This document shows positions 42,705 through 52,296 of a stretch of 64,000 nt of DNA, piece by piece. Made by a program: the position numbers and the translations under genes. Under the pieces are notes generated by a model. That model was given only the letters and a program-made list of their open reading frames with translations, ran no database searches and was not told the DNA's origin. Every line of letters starts with the position of its first letter. Within the stretch, counting starts at the first letter, position 1. The DNA is from Hormoscilla sp. GUM202 (GTDB lineage Bacteria; Cyanobacteriota; Cyanobacteriia; Cyanobacteriales; Desertifilaceae), in NCBI GenBank assembly GCA_005518205.2, contig RFFC02000009.1:141782-205781 (forward strand), read 5' to 3'.

Positions 42705-43910
42705 TCACTCGACTTGAATGCGGGCAAGAGATGTTTTGGTATAGTAATGCAGTAAAATCTGCTGGTAGTTGTATCCCCGTCGAGCTAAGGCGTTAGCGCC
42801 ATACTGAGACATGCCCAGTCCATGTCCGAAACCGCGACCGACTACTTGGAAACTGCTTGGGGGAGACTCGGCCTCCTCGATATTTTTCTCTTCGGTGGCA
42901 TCTTCGACTAGCACTTCCCTGTCGCGCCCTTCGTATAGGGGACTGATAGTAAATAAAGTGCTTTTCAGGTTTAGCAGTTTCCGCAGTTCCTTGCCAGTGA
43001 CGACTTTGGACCCTTCATCACCGATGACTTTCATGGTGATAATCCGTCCGTGAGGTGTGGTACGCTCTGGAGTTAGGGATAAAATCTTGCCGATCCCGCT
43101 AATTAAACTGCTGAGTTGTTCGCTGGAGAAGGTTTTTTTCCATTCGTACACGGGTGCTTTCTGATCGAAGTCGGGAACTGCTCGCAAGTAGGGTAGGGGC
43201 GCTGTCCAGATATCTTCGACATTTTCCGTGTGCCCTCCTGATGAGGAGTGGAAAACGGCTTCGATAATCTTACCATCGTGGATGAGAACTTGACCAGCGG
43301 TGGCATTTACGGCTTGTTGGGTGCTGAGATATTCATCTTCGACGCCTTTGTAAACTTGCCAAGTAGTGGTATTGCCGACATCATAGATTGTATTGGCGGT
43401 CCTCTCCCGCCGATACAAGGCGTAGGAACGGGCGGACACTGCTTGGGCTTTCAGGGCTTCCAGGGGCCAGCTAGCGGGCATTTCCCCTCCTAAGACGCTG
43501 TACAGATAATGTTCGATGTCTACGTAGTTGACAGCAGTGAGTCCTTCTTCACTGGGTACTAGGAGGACGCGCCCCCGATACCAGCGATCGCCTATCCAGA
43601 CTAAACCATTATCTGCGGGTTCAATCCAAATTTGACTGGCTTGCCATTTGGATAGGGCAACAGTGCTATCCTGGGGTTGAGCGACAAACCCCGACATCGC
43701 CTTCAGTTCTCCGAGGGTTTCCCCAGCAGCATTCTTGACTGTGGCCGCCGAGGAACTGCCCACTTGCACTTGCTTGACTTCTCGTTCGATCGCAACTCGC
43801 ATTTCTAAGGCAGCTGCTAGGTTGGGATTGAACATCGCTATCCACAATAGCAGAGTCACCCACCAATGTTTTCCTAACTGGGCAAATAGGAAGTATCGTC
43901 GAAATATCAT
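42705..43910 (-). CDS. SpoIID/LytB-domain protein
   Basis: 401 residues from the ATG at 43910 (MIFRRYFLFAQL). The start is followed by a hydrophobic signal segment (WWVTLLLWIAMFNPNLAAA). The SpoIID domain is shown by YVDIEHYLYSVLGGEMPASW, LKAQAVSARSYALYR, VFHSSSGGHTENVEDIW and the C-terminal GRGFGHGLGMSQYGANALAR. SpoIID is a lytic transglycosylase that removes stem-peptide-free glycan strands in spore-formers. Cyanobacterial homologues are presumed to act on peptidoglycan in the periplasm. No partner gene is adjacent. Confidence 0.88.
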   Translation of the reverse strand: MIFRRYFLFAQLGKHWWVTLLLWIAMFNPNLAAALEMRVAIEREVKQVQVGSSSAATVKNAAGETLGELKAMSGFVAQPQDSTVALSKWQASQIWIEPADNGLVWIGDRWYRGRVLLVPSEEGLTAVNYVDIEHYLYSVLGGEMPASWPLEALKAQAVSARSYALYRRERTANTIYDVGNTTTWQVYKGVEDEYLSTQQAVNATAGQVLIHDGKIIEAVFHSSSGGHTENVEDIWTAPLPYLRAVPDFDQKAPVYEWKKTFSSEQLSSLISGIGKILSLTPERTTPHGRIITMKVIGDEGSKVVTGKELRKLLNLKSTLFTISPLYEGRDREVLVEDATEEKNIEEAESPPSSFQVVGRGFGHGLGMSQYGANALARRGYNYQQILLHYYTKTSLARIQVE

Positions 43911-44091
43911 CTGTGTTTTTTCCCTCATGCTAACCAGAGAAGCTGAGACGGCCCCTAGGGGCGCGATGGTTTCGGCCCGGATCGCCTTTGTGACTCAATG
44001 CTCGCCCCACAGACGTGACCGAATTTCGGGTTAATATGATAAAATCATCTCAGAACTCACATCAACTCTCTATTATAGATATAAAAGCGTT

Positions 44092-45027
44092 TTGCAGATT
44101 ACATTCCTAGGAACCAGCTCCGGTGTACCCACCCGATCGCGCAACGTGTCGGCGATCGCCCTACGCCTACCGCAAAAGGCAGAGGTCTGGCTGTTTGACT
44201 GCGGGGAAGGCACTCAGCACCAGTTTCTGCGCAGCGACCTGAGAGTCAGTCAGTTGCGACGGATATTTGTCACCCACATGCACGGGGACCATATTTTCGG
44301 CTTGATGGGTCTGTTGGCCAGTTGCGGCTTGGCGGGTAATATGGATCGGATTGATATCTACGGTCCGCCAAAGCTGAATGAGTATCTGCAAGGTTGTCTG
44401 CGCTGCTCCCAAACTCATTTATCTTATCCCCTAAAGGTCCACGAGGTGGAGCCGGGAGTGATATTTGAGAATGAAGAATTTACTGTCACCTGCGGTCCTT
44501 TGCACCATCGGGTGCCCGCCTTTGGTTACCGGATCGCGGAAAAAGACCGACCGGGACGCTTTAATGTGGAAAAAGCTAAGGCTTTAGGCATTCCCTCGGG
44601 TCCGGTTTATGGTAGGCTGAAGCGCGGGGAATGGGTAGAACTGCCTGATGGTCGCAAGATTAATGGTGCTTCTTTGTGCGGTCCCACTCAACCGGGACGC
44701 AAGTTTGTCTATTGTACCGATACTATCTTCTGCGATCGGGCGGTGGAGTTGGCCCAGCAGGCAGATGTCTTGGTTCACGAGGCGACTTTTGCCCATCAAG
44801 ATGCTCAAATGGCTTACGATCGCCTGCATTCTACCAGTACAATGGCGGCCCAAGTGGCTCATTTAGCCCAGGTGAAGCAGTTGATTATGACTCATTTTAG
44901 CCCCCGCTACGCTCCCGGTAATGCGATCGGGCTGGATAATTTACTGGAAGAAGCGCGGGCGATTTTCCCCCACACGAAAATGGCTTATGATTTTTTCACT
45001 TATGATGTGCCCGTGTCCCGCGAGTAA
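44092..45027 (+). CDS. rnz: Ribonuclease Z
   Basis: 311 residues starting with TTG at 44092, the only start that keeps the conserved N-terminus [19 protein letters not shown]. The metallo-beta-lactamase zinc motif is [11 protein letters not shown]. Later motifs are [27 protein letters not shown] and [10 protein letters not shown], all typical of RNase Z. It cleaves the 3' trailer of tRNA precursors. It is divergent from the SpoIID-like gene and followed 12 bases later by an Imm30-like gene. Confidence 0.94.
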   Translation: MQITFLGTSSGVPTRSRNVSAIALRLPQKAEVWLFDCGEGTQHQFLRSDLRVSQLRRIFVTHMHGDHIFGLMGLLASCGLAGNMDRIDIYGPPKLNEYLQGCLRCSQTHLSYPLKVHEVEPGVIFENEEFTVTCGPLHHRVPAFGYRIAEKDRPGRFNVEKAKALGIPSGPVYGRLKRGEWVELPDGRKINGASLCGPTQPGRKFVYCTDTIFCDRAVELAQQADVLVHEATFAHQDAQMAYDRLHSTSTMAAQVAHLAQVKQLIMTHFSPRYAPGNAIGLDNLLEEARAIFPHTKMAYDFFTYDVPVSRE

Positions 45028-45039
45028 GATTGGTTCGCA

Positions 45040-45459
45040 ATGAATGCGGATAAAATGATTCACATTTTACAGGCAAATAGATTGATGCGATCGGCCTCTG
45101 AAATCGCAGCGTTTGAGAACGCCTTAACTGAACTGGCCCAAAATCCCGAAAACCGCTGGTTACCCGAGTTGCATCTAGTTTTAGACGATCGCTGTCAGCA
45201 GCAGGAAGTGATGTGGGATTTGATCCATTTTCTAGAATCCTTTGATATGAAAGCACAACTGCTCGCTTTTGTCAAGGTTCTGCCGGAGTTGATGGCGCGG
45301 GCCCCAGAATGGACAAAGATCCTCCATTACCGCATTTGTAATGATGAATCTGCTAGAGTTTTATATGAAGAAATTTTGCTAGACCAAGACCTTGAAGTTG
45401 GGAAGATTCTAGAATCATTAAAGGCATATATCTCGGACAATGATAAGGCGATCGCGTGA
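45040..45459 (+). CDS. Imm30-like immunity family protein
   Basis: 139 residues rich in helices and leucines, with the block EVMWDLIHFLESFDMKAQLL and PELMARAPEWTKILHYRI. This matches the Imm30 type of polymorphic-toxin immunity proteins, also found as lone genes in cyanobacteria. No toxin is adjacent. It follows rnz closely and may be read through from it. A short remnant similar to its last codons lies near 59935-59965, next to a degraded copy of the palindrome that follows this gene. Confidence 0.7.
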   Translation: MNADKMIHILQANRLMRSASEIAAFENALTELAQNPENRWLPELHLVLDDRCQQQEVMWDLIHFLESFDMKAQLLAFVKVLPELMARAPEWTKILHYRICNDESARVLYEEILLDQDLEVGKILESLKAYISDNDKAIA

Positions 45460-45460
45460 A

Positions 45461-45545
45461 TATTCAGAAACCGGGTTTCTTTCTGAGATCTCGGTTGGAC
45501 TGCCAAGATTGTCGCAGAAACCCGGTTTCTTGCTTGGGGCGATCG
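45461..45545. repeat. GAAACCGGGTTTC long palindrome
   Basis: CAGAAACCGGGTTTCTTTCT and CGCAGAAACCCGGTTTCTTG form arms about 40 bases apart, bounded by GCGATCGC on both sides. Related copies lie at 12464-12522 and 28509-28546, with half-sites at 9113, 52266 and a degraded copy at 59833-59916. It separates convergent genes. Confidence 0.8.
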
Positions 45546-45549
45546 CATC

Positions 45550-45978
45550 CTAGCGCCGTGGCCCAATTTGATGGCTTAGTTGTTCGATCCAGGAATCTAT
45601 TCTCTCTCTTCCGGTCTTCACAAAGAAGCTAATCACATCTGGTTGCAGATTTTGTTCTATCTCGTCAACCCCAAACTCGATGAAATAACGCTCGATCGCC
45701 CACCATCTATCGAAAACTGCTAAACTAATCTGATGAGATTGTAAAATCTTGGAGTAGAGATCTCCCGATAAATAACCTGACATTAAATTAGCGAGAAACA
45801 GCAGTTTTACTTCGGCAATGTCATCACCTGTACGAGATTTACTTTCACTAACTTCCTCATGAGTCCAGAGTACAGTCTCCAATATAAGTTCTGCCCGATC
45901 GGGTTCTATATCTAGAGTCTTCAACCTTTCTTTGAGGTATGAATTTGGTTTGATTAGGTAGTAGCCTGGTATCAGCAT
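45550..45978 (-). CDS. Hypothetical protein
   Basis: 142 residues, no recognised family. It is acidic and mostly helical (ERYFIEFGVDEIEQNLQPDV; DSWIEQLSHQIG). Its ATG overlaps the stop of a 19-codon DUF4276 remnant, so it may be translationally coupled to the AAA ATPase module. Whether it belongs to that module or moved in after the DUF4276 gene was truncated cannot be decided from sequence. Confidence 0.55.
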   Translation of the reverse strand: MLIPGYYLIKPNSYLKERLKTLDIEPDRAELILETVLWTHEEVSESKSRTGDDIAEVKLLFLANLMSGYLSGDLYSKILQSHQISLAVFDRWWAIERYFIEFGVDEIEQNLQPDVISFFVKTGRERIDSWIEQLSHQIGPRR

Positions 45979-46031
45979 CGTTCCTTAGTTTCTTCCGTTT
46001 CTCCTTCTACGACTACCAACAATCTAACCAT
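45972..46031 (-). pseudogene. Truncated DUF4276 (Toprim-like) gene start
   Basis: Immediately after the AAA ATPase stop the minus strand reads MVRLLVVVEGETEETKERC and stops. The first 14 residues are the characteristic beginning of DUF4276 proteins, which normally continue to about 200 residues and partner AAA_21 ATPases. The rest is deleted. Confidence 0.75.
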
Positions 46032-46032
46032 G

Positions 46033-47130
46033 TTAAGGTCTGCCACCAAATTGATTTTTTTCCCAAAGTTGTCCCAAGCTATAGTCTTCCAGCCATGATT
46101 TTAACTCACTAGATTGCAAGCGGGTGAGAGTTGTGGCCCCATCTTCTAATTCTGTTACCAAAATATCTTCTGGTTCAAAATGATCGAGAAGCAGGGGTGA
46201 TTGTGTAGAAATAATAATCTGAGTTTCTGTAGCAGCAGCTTTGACCATGCTTGCCAACATTGTAATGGCATAAGGATGTAAACCCAGTTCTGGCTCATCT
46301 AAAATGATCGGAGAAGGGCGTTCTTGGGCAGGTTGCAGTAATAAGGTCGCCAGACAAATGAAGCGTAATGTCCCATCAGATAGAGACGAAACATCAAAAT
46401 ATTGGTCTGAGAGTTTGTGCATCCATTCTAGGCGAATTTTATTTGCATTGCGACGCAAGGGAACTAATTGAAAGTCATCGAAAAAAGCGGCTACCCTTCG
46501 CACTGTATTGCGGATTAAACGATACTTAGACGGATGTTGTTCTCTTAATAGAAGTAGATAGGCAGGAAGATTTGAGCCATCCGATCGCAAAAAATGATGA
46601 TCGTTAACATCTGCAATTCGTTTCATGGGTGACTGTGCGCTCGTATCGTGAAAGTGATAAATTCGCCAATCATCAAGACTTGACTGTACCCAACTAACAT
46701 TCCCTTCACAAGCTTGACTAATGCCAGCTTCACCGTTAACCGCCTTTAAGGACTCATAGTCTGGTTCTGAGTAGCCTTGTTTATCCCAAAACCAACAGCT
46801 TTCATCTTTGATATAAAGTTCATCGATATCTGTCGAGCATAACAATATTTTATACCCGTTTACCTCGGAAATAAACGATATTTCGATCTCTATTTCTGGT
46901 GTAATTTTCGAGCCAAAGTGCAAAATTTTATCGGCTCCACCCCTTTGGGCTGTATAATTTCTTAATTGACCACGGCGAATAGCATTTAAGAAGGAAAATA
47001 CTTCCACAAAGTTAGATTTTCCCGACCCGTTAGCCCCGATCGATATATTGATGGGGCGTAGTTCTAGCTTCTCGATCGCCCGGATACTCCGGAAGCCCTT
47101 GATGGAAATATAATCTAGGTAATGTTCCAT
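46033..47130 (-). CDS. AAA_21-family ATPase (OLD/RloA-like)
   Basis: 365 residues. The N-terminus DYISIKGFRSIRAIEKLEL is typical, followed by Walker A SIGANGSGKSNFVEVF, signature-like SSLSDGTLRFICLA, Walker B PIILDEPELGLHP and the H-loop region ISTQSPLLLDHF. Such ATPases with a DUF4276 or other Toprim-like partner occur in phage-defence islands and toxin-like modules. Here the partner is reduced to 19 codons, and an ISL3 element sits directly against the start codon, removing the native upstream region. The coding sequence itself is intact. The defence role is inferred from the family. Confidence 0.83.
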   Translation of the reverse strand: MEHYLDYISIKGFRSIRAIEKLELRPINISIGANGSGKSNFVEVFSFLNAIRRGQLRNYTAQRGGADKILHFGSKITPEIEIEISFISEVNGYKILLCSTDIDELYIKDESCWFWDKQGYSEPDYESLKAVNGEAGISQACEGNVSWVQSSLDDWRIYHFHDTSAQSPMKRIADVNDHHFLRSDGSNLPAYLLLLREQHPSKYRLIRNTVRRVAAFFDDFQLVPLRRNANKIRLEWMHKLSDQYFDVSSLSDGTLRFICLATLLLQPAQERPSPIILDEPELGLHPYAITMLASMVKAAATETQIIISTQSPLLLDHFEPEDILVTELEDGATTLTRLQSSELKSWLEDYSLGQLWEKNQFGGRP

Positions 47131-47138
47131 GGTGTTAG

Positions 47139-48552
47139 GGCTCTTCGGTACTTGGGTTGCTAAACTATTGCTAATTTTGAAAAGCTAATAAACATCTTAG
47201 CTCAAAATTTTCTATGTTACGAAAACAAAATCCGCACCGTTTAACTAACTTAATTTTTTGGTTAATACCTTCAACAATGCCATTAGTTGTTTTTTGCTCA
47301 AAATCTGCTGTTATCTCCACTAACCAGCGACGGATTGTTCCTTGACTTTTGGGAAATAATTCTGCTGATTGTTTCAACCATTCTGCTAAATTCAATAAGC
47401 CATCAAACCAATTTATGCTCTCTTCAAATACTTTCCTAAAATTTTCTTTTAATTCATGCATCTTTTGCAGCTTCGGGAATTCTTTATTGACTTCTTCTAA
47501 TTGGCTTTTTTGAGCTTCATTTAAATCATCGGAATTAGCAAGAAGGACATATTTACTGTGATGAAGCACCTTGAGTTTTGCAGTTTTTTTCTTCTTATCA
47601 TCCATGTTATTAACTTCTTTTTTTGTTTGCTTACGACCATTGTCTAATTCTTCTTGAACCTGGTTCATTACATGAAATCTATCAGCTACTACCTCGGCGT
47701 GAGGCATTAATTTTTCTACCAAAGTTTTATAGGGACGCCATAAATCAATGCTAACCTCTTCTATGCCTGATAACACGTCTATTCCCCAAGATAGCAACAC
47801 TTTTTCAATGGCTTCTTGGGTTCGATCGGGGACTAAAGCTAGAAGTTGACTATTGTCCAAATCTACTAATACCGCACAATAATTACCTTGTCCTTTTATC
47901 AGGCTAATTTCATCAATCCCCAATCGTTTTAAGTCTTGAGGTTTTTGACCTACCAAACTTTTTTTTAAATCTTTTAACATAGTTTCAATTTCTGACTCAC
48001 TTACCCCGGTTCTTTCGGCAACACTTTTAATATTACTATGTTTTACCTGATTCAATATATCGTCGGCAAGTCTTTTAGTATAGTTGCGTTTTGGTTCACA
48101 AAAATCCAAAGGCTCACTAAAAATTTTTAAACAATTTTCACATTTCATTTTTCGTTTATTTACCTGTAAATAAACATTTTGACCATTCATAGGCAAGTCT
48201 TTAATTAGATGTGAATAATAGGAGTGAATTTTCTGACTCATTTGACCGCAATGAGGGCAGGCTACTTCTGAAGTTAAACTCGCTACGGAGAGGATTTTTC
48301 CTAGAGATGTATCTTGTACGAAATGAGTAACTTTAACATCTGGGATGTTCAGAAAATCTGTTAGTAGTTTGAGTTGTCCTTTTGAAGCCATGATAATTTT
48401 ACCTCAGTTTTCACTTTGTCCTCAATTTCAGTAAAGCATTAAAAATGCCAGAAGTCAAGTACAGCAATATGTTTACTCTTCAAGTATAACAATTTTAGTT
48501 TAATTTGACGAGTATTTATTTGATAGTTTAGCAACTCAGGTACCGAAGAGCC
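47139..48552 (-). mobile_element. ISL3-family insertion sequence, 1,414 bp
   Basis: Inverted repeats GGCTCTTCGGTACTTGGGTT (left) and, on the opposite strand, GGCTCTTCGGTACCTGAGTT (right) continue with TGCTAAACTAT. An 8-bp target duplication GGTGTTAG flanks it at 47131-47138 and 48553-48560. It carries one intact transposase and abuts the start codon of the AAA ATPase. Confidence 0.93.
47171..48391 (-). CDS. ISL3-family transposase
   Basis: 406 residues. The N-terminal zinc-binding region CPHCGQMSQKIHSYYSHLIK and CENCLKIF, a helix-turn-helix region (SVAERTGVSESEIETMLKDL), the DDE segments GIDEISLIKGQGNY, VSIDLWRPY and VADRFHVMNQV, and the C-terminal NGIVEGINQKIKLVKRCGFC match ISL3 (IS1001/ISL3) transposases. 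It is uninterrupted and inverted repeats flank it closely, so the element looks active. Confidence 0.93.
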   Translation of the reverse strand: MASKGQLKLLTDFLNIPDVKVTHFVQDTSLGKILSVASLTSEVACPHCGQMSQKIHSYYSHLIKDLPMNGQNVYLQVNKRKMKCENCLKIFSEPLDFCEPKRNYTKRLADDILNQVKHSNIKSVAERTGVSESEIETMLKDLKKSLVGQKPQDLKRLGIDEISLIKGQGNYCAVLVDLDNSQLLALVPDRTQEAIEKVLLSWGIDVLSGIEEVSIDLWRPYKTLVEKLMPHAEVVADRFHVMNQVQEELDNGRKQTKKEVNNMDDKKKKTAKLKVLHHSKYVLLANSDDLNEAQKSQLEEVNKEFPKLQKMHELKENFRKVFEESINWFDGLLNLAEWLKQSAELFPKSQGTIRRWLVEITADFEQKTTNGIVEGINQKIKLVKRCGFCFRNIENFELRCLLAFQN

Positions 48553-49815
48553 GGTGTTAGTTTTAGCTGATGCTGGCATGTCTCAATCATAGCACCTAAG
48601 TTAGCTCTCATGCGATCGCGATTTCAAGACCATCCTCATCAACACCTCATGCAGCAACAATCCTACCACAAAACCCGGCAAAATTTCGTTAAGGATGTCG
48701 CTATATCCTAAAACTCGCCAGACGATAGTAGTAGTTAATCCAGCTAGCATCGTCGCGCTTAAGGCGATGTAGTTCGTGCGGATTTTGAGTAATGCAATAA
48801 GCATAGCTGGACCAATAGAACCTGCTACCGCACTGACAGCAAAGATCATTAAAGAAAACACAGTGGAGGAAATAGCCAGAGTTGCTATTACGGCGAGTAA
48901 GCCGACTAAGAGAGTCGAAGCTTGCTCGTATTTTAACCCATATTTACGGGACATTTTGTGATAAAAAGAAGGCACGATGTCTCTGGCTAACGCGCTCGCA
49001 CAAACCAGGAGTTGGGAATCTGCCGTCGAGGCAATAACTGAAAACACCCCTGCTAGCACAATTCCTACCAAAACTGGAGGAAAATTTTGCATTGCATAAA
49101 GGGGCAAGGCTTGTTCGGGGTCCTCAATACCGGGAATCAATACCCGACAAGTAATGCCAAATATTAGCATCACAATCCAGGTAGAATAGCTATAAGCCAG
49201 GTATAGCCACTGAGCTTGTTTGGTCTCCTCTGGACTGCGACCCGCTAGGAACCTGACTAGGACTTGGGGCTGAGAGAGATTAAATCCAAAGCCATAAAAG
49301 AAAAACCCCACCATCAGAGCCAGTAATGTCCAGGGGGTAAATCCAGCTGTCAAATTGGTTAGGTTCGGGTCGATTTCATGAAGTTTTGAGAGAATTGCAG
49401 GTATCCCGCCTCCAGCAATAACGGCTACTGCTAGCATCCCATAGCAAACAAACATCACTACAAATGCCTGTACTACGTCGGTCCAGATGGAGGCTCGCAG
49501 TCCTCCCGTCACGCAGTAGACCATAATTGCGATCGCGGCAATGAGAGCACCAATCTTGGGGTCAAGGCCAAAAAACACGTCCAGAGTCTTAGCAGCAGCA
49601 GCAAATTGTGCAGCGGTATAGGCTCCAATAAAGACGATTGTGATGAGCGCAACGATGAGGGTAATGAGGCGTTTGCCTTGAGGCTTTTTGACCGTGGCAC
49701 CCAGAAATTCGGGCACGGTTTGGGAGCCTTTCTCGACAGAAAGCTGGTTGATTTTATCTGGAAAAAATGTCCAAAATCCCAAATCACCCAAGAACATGGG
49801 AAGAACGATCAGAAA

Positions 49816-51837
49816 GGGTGTAATTAAAAGTGACACTCAATCATGAACCGGCGATGTCATCAAAACTAATTGGTAGGATCAAGCGTTAATATCGCCAGTG
49901 AATATCTGGCAATATTGACCCCCGAGATTTATATTATTGCGTTTCTCAAATTGATGTGATATAACATGGTGCGATGAAATTCAGACAGGATAAGGTTTTC
50001 AGCGATTTACCCAAATATCACACTTATTTGATAAATGCTATATATATGTTCAGAGCGCTCTCATGGCAGAAAAATGATGGTCGTCTGGTGACTGGTGAGA
50101 GTCTCAATAACTGTTAGACGGCGCCGATGAGGGGAGTCTCTTGATAATAATTGAACCAATAGGATTGCCAATCATTATTAACTCTTAATATCCTTAAAGC
50201 TAACATATCATCAGCTTTTTCAACTGTCCACCAAGAACCTGTTAATTTCAAACGGTTTTGAATTACATAACGATGTGCGCTCTCAATTTCTCCAGAGCCA
50301 ATTGGTAAATCAGCATCAATAGCACTTTTGTAGTCTAAGTATTCAAGCCGGTTTTTGATGTATCGTGTACAAACTCGGACGGGAGCAAATTTATCAGCTA
50401 GATGTTCTGGTTCCATACGAGTTGATAAATTCTTTAATACTTTGAGGAGCTGATTTTTTTTGAGATCTTGCTTTTGTTGTTTCAACCATTTTTTTTGTTG
50501 CTGTTCATTTCCAGGAGCAGCGGCGGCTAAATATTCACACAGATGATAAAAATCTATTAGATAGCTAGCACGTTCTCCAAACAAGCGCCTTACCTGATTA
50601 ACAATCCAACTGGCTCCATCTCCAATGGCATGAACTTTAGTATTGCTACCTATACCAGCCCGAATTGCACTATGCAGTAATTGGTTTCCTGCATCATTAA
50701 CAGTACCTACTGTACCTCCAATAAGTGACTGTTTTTGGCCAGGAATTTCCACAAGTGATAGGCGAGCTTCTTTCCAACTAAGCTTTCGGTTTTTTCGGCG
50801 ATCGACAATTTGAACATCATCGGTTGCTGGCGTCGTGTTCACAATTGGAATCATCGTGCCATCCATTTCTGTAATTATCTGATCTACTCCATCTCGATGG
50901 GGGATTTCGGATGCTAAATTTTGAGATAGTTTAACCGCATGTGCATGTTTTTGAGTAATCGCTTGTGCCGAACTAATCGGTACAGTTATACCGTAATGTT
51001 CTTTGAGCTTTTCAGGGATTTTTCCAAAAGATACATCGGCTCCAAAATCTGTAATTGCTCGTTGTAATGGTAAAGAATAACCTCGACAATGTATTTGGGC
51101 CGATGATGAAAACGGTCTAAATACTTTTTCCGTTTTTACGCAAATAAATGTTTGTTCTATAACTTGGATAGTTCCGAACAGGCTATACCAATATAGTTGC
51201 TTTTTTCTCTGACGGCGCATCTCAGGAGATTTCTCACAAGCTAAGGCTTTTTTTTTCTCTTGGGAATTGGCCCAATCTTGAAGAGCATCATTTCCCAGTT
51301 TTTGGAGTTCCGAGACAACTTCTAATTCCGCAAAGCTCGCTGTTTCACAATTATCATCCGGATTTTCAACAAGATCTAAAATAGATAAAACACGAGCTGA
51401 TATATTGGGATGAGCCTGCAATCTTAGAGCTAATTCATAAGCGCTACTGGTTAGTTCAACCGTTTGATTATGATTCATGAATTCAGACATAGGACTTTAG
51501 CTCCATAGTAAACTTATATTGCATTTCTCAAATTGATGTGGTATATTTTCGATCGCCTAGCAAGTCATTGCGAGGGGGATGACCGCGCTCAACTTATGCT
51601 TTCATAGAGTTAACCCCCCGAAGCAATCTCACCAATCGCATATCACATTAATCTGAGAACTGCTATAATAATTATATAACATAAGGGTAAAAAAATCTCA
51701 AGGGTCAAGGCAGAATTCACCTAAGAAGTGGTTCCATCCACTGGCCATCACTGGCGGAGATCTGATACCGCCGGTCATACAGAGGTAAAACCCCCGGACC
51801 GGTTAATAATGCCTAAGTGTCACTTTTAATTACACCC
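49816..51837 (-). mobile_element. ISKra4-type insertion sequence, 2,022 bp
   Basis: Perfect 21-bp inverted repeats begin GGGTGTAATTAAAAGTGACA at 49816-49836 and end with the complement at 51817-51837. A 9-bp target duplication GATCAGAAA lies at 49807-49815 and 51838-51846. The element contains one transposase gene and about 330 bases of non-coding sequence at each end. It interrupts the symporter gene. Confidence 0.92.
50114..51490 (-). CDS. ISKra4-family-like transposase
   Basis: 458 residues. A cysteine-poor N-terminus is followed by the catalytic-region blocks ITEMDGTMIPI, IGDGASWIVNQVRRLF, LIDFYHLCEYLAAAAP and a C-terminal IGSGEIESAHRYVIQNRLKL, then TGSWW and LRILRVNNDW. This matches the large ISKra4-type DDE transposases. 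The frame is intact. The first start (51490) is preceded by a long leader within the element. Confidence 0.85.
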   Translation of the reverse strand: MSEFMNHNQTVELTSSAYELALRLQAHPNISARVLSILDLVENPDDNCETASFAELEVVSELQKLGNDALQDWANSQEKKKALACEKSPEMRRQRKKQLYWYSLFGTIQVIEQTFICVKTEKVFRPFSSSAQIHCRGYSLPLQRAITDFGADVSFGKIPEKLKEHYGITVPISSAQAITQKHAHAVKLSQNLASEIPHRDGVDQIITEMDGTMIPIVNTTPATDDVQIVDRRKNRKLSWKEARLSLVEIPGQKQSLIGGTVGTVNDAGNQLLHSAIRAGIGSNTKVHAIGDGASWIVNQVRRLFGERASYLIDFYHLCEYLAAAAPGNEQQQKKWLKQQKQDLKKNQLLKVLKNLSTRMEPEHLADKFAPVRVCTRYIKNRLEYLDYKSAIDADLPIGSGEIESAHRYVIQNRLKLTGSWWTVEKADDMLALRILRVNNDWQSYWFNYYQETPLIGAV

Positions 51838-52296
51838 GATCAGAAAAGATGAAAAACCCGTGGTGTAGGCCATTCCTACCGCTCCAACCATAATCCAACC
51901 GCTATTGGCGGTAGCGCCAACACTGAGCCCGATAAAGAATTTGCCAAAGGAGCGATTTCCCAGCAGGTAGTCGGTCTCTGTATTCTTGGAGGTCTTGGCT
52001 GCTAGGGCACCAATCCACAAGAAAATAACAACGAAAACGGTGAAAGTCCCAATTGTAATGATAGAGTTCATTCGGTAGTTTTCTTTGGTAATAGGTTACT
52101 GGACTAGAGTAGAAACCGGGATGGGAGAGTGCCTCTAAGCAATTCAAAATTCAAAATTCAGAATTCAAAATTGGGAAAGTCCCTGAGAACAAGGAACTCG
52201 GCGGATCTGCATATGCAATTTAAATGCACGACAGCTTATCTTAGAGAGAGCGATACTCTGACAAGAGAAACCCGGTTTCTTCACCGACTATGATTA

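Larger units (their letters stand above)
48601..52071 (-). pseudogene. Sodium:solute symporter (SSF) gene split by an ISKra4-type element
   Basis: The 5' part (52071-51847) encodes MNSIITIGTFTVFVVIFLWI, then TDYLLGNRSFGKFFIGLSVG and the sodium-site region ATANSGWIMVGAVG. The 3' part (49815-48601) continues with VLPMFLGDLGFWTFFPDKIN, QTVPEFLGA, GLRASIWTDVVQ and LAGVFSVIASTADSQLL, all typical of PutP/SSF transporters. Removing the 2,022-bp insertion and one 9-bp duplication restores a 479-residue protein without other lesions, so inactivation is recent. Family members couple sodium entry to uptake of amino acids, sugars or other solutes; the substrate is not evident. Confidence 0.9.

Noticed and set aside
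42160..42796. Overlapping plus-strand frames of 66 to 91 codons
   Set aside because: They lie within the palindromic tandem array and repeat the same residues. No independent coding evidence.
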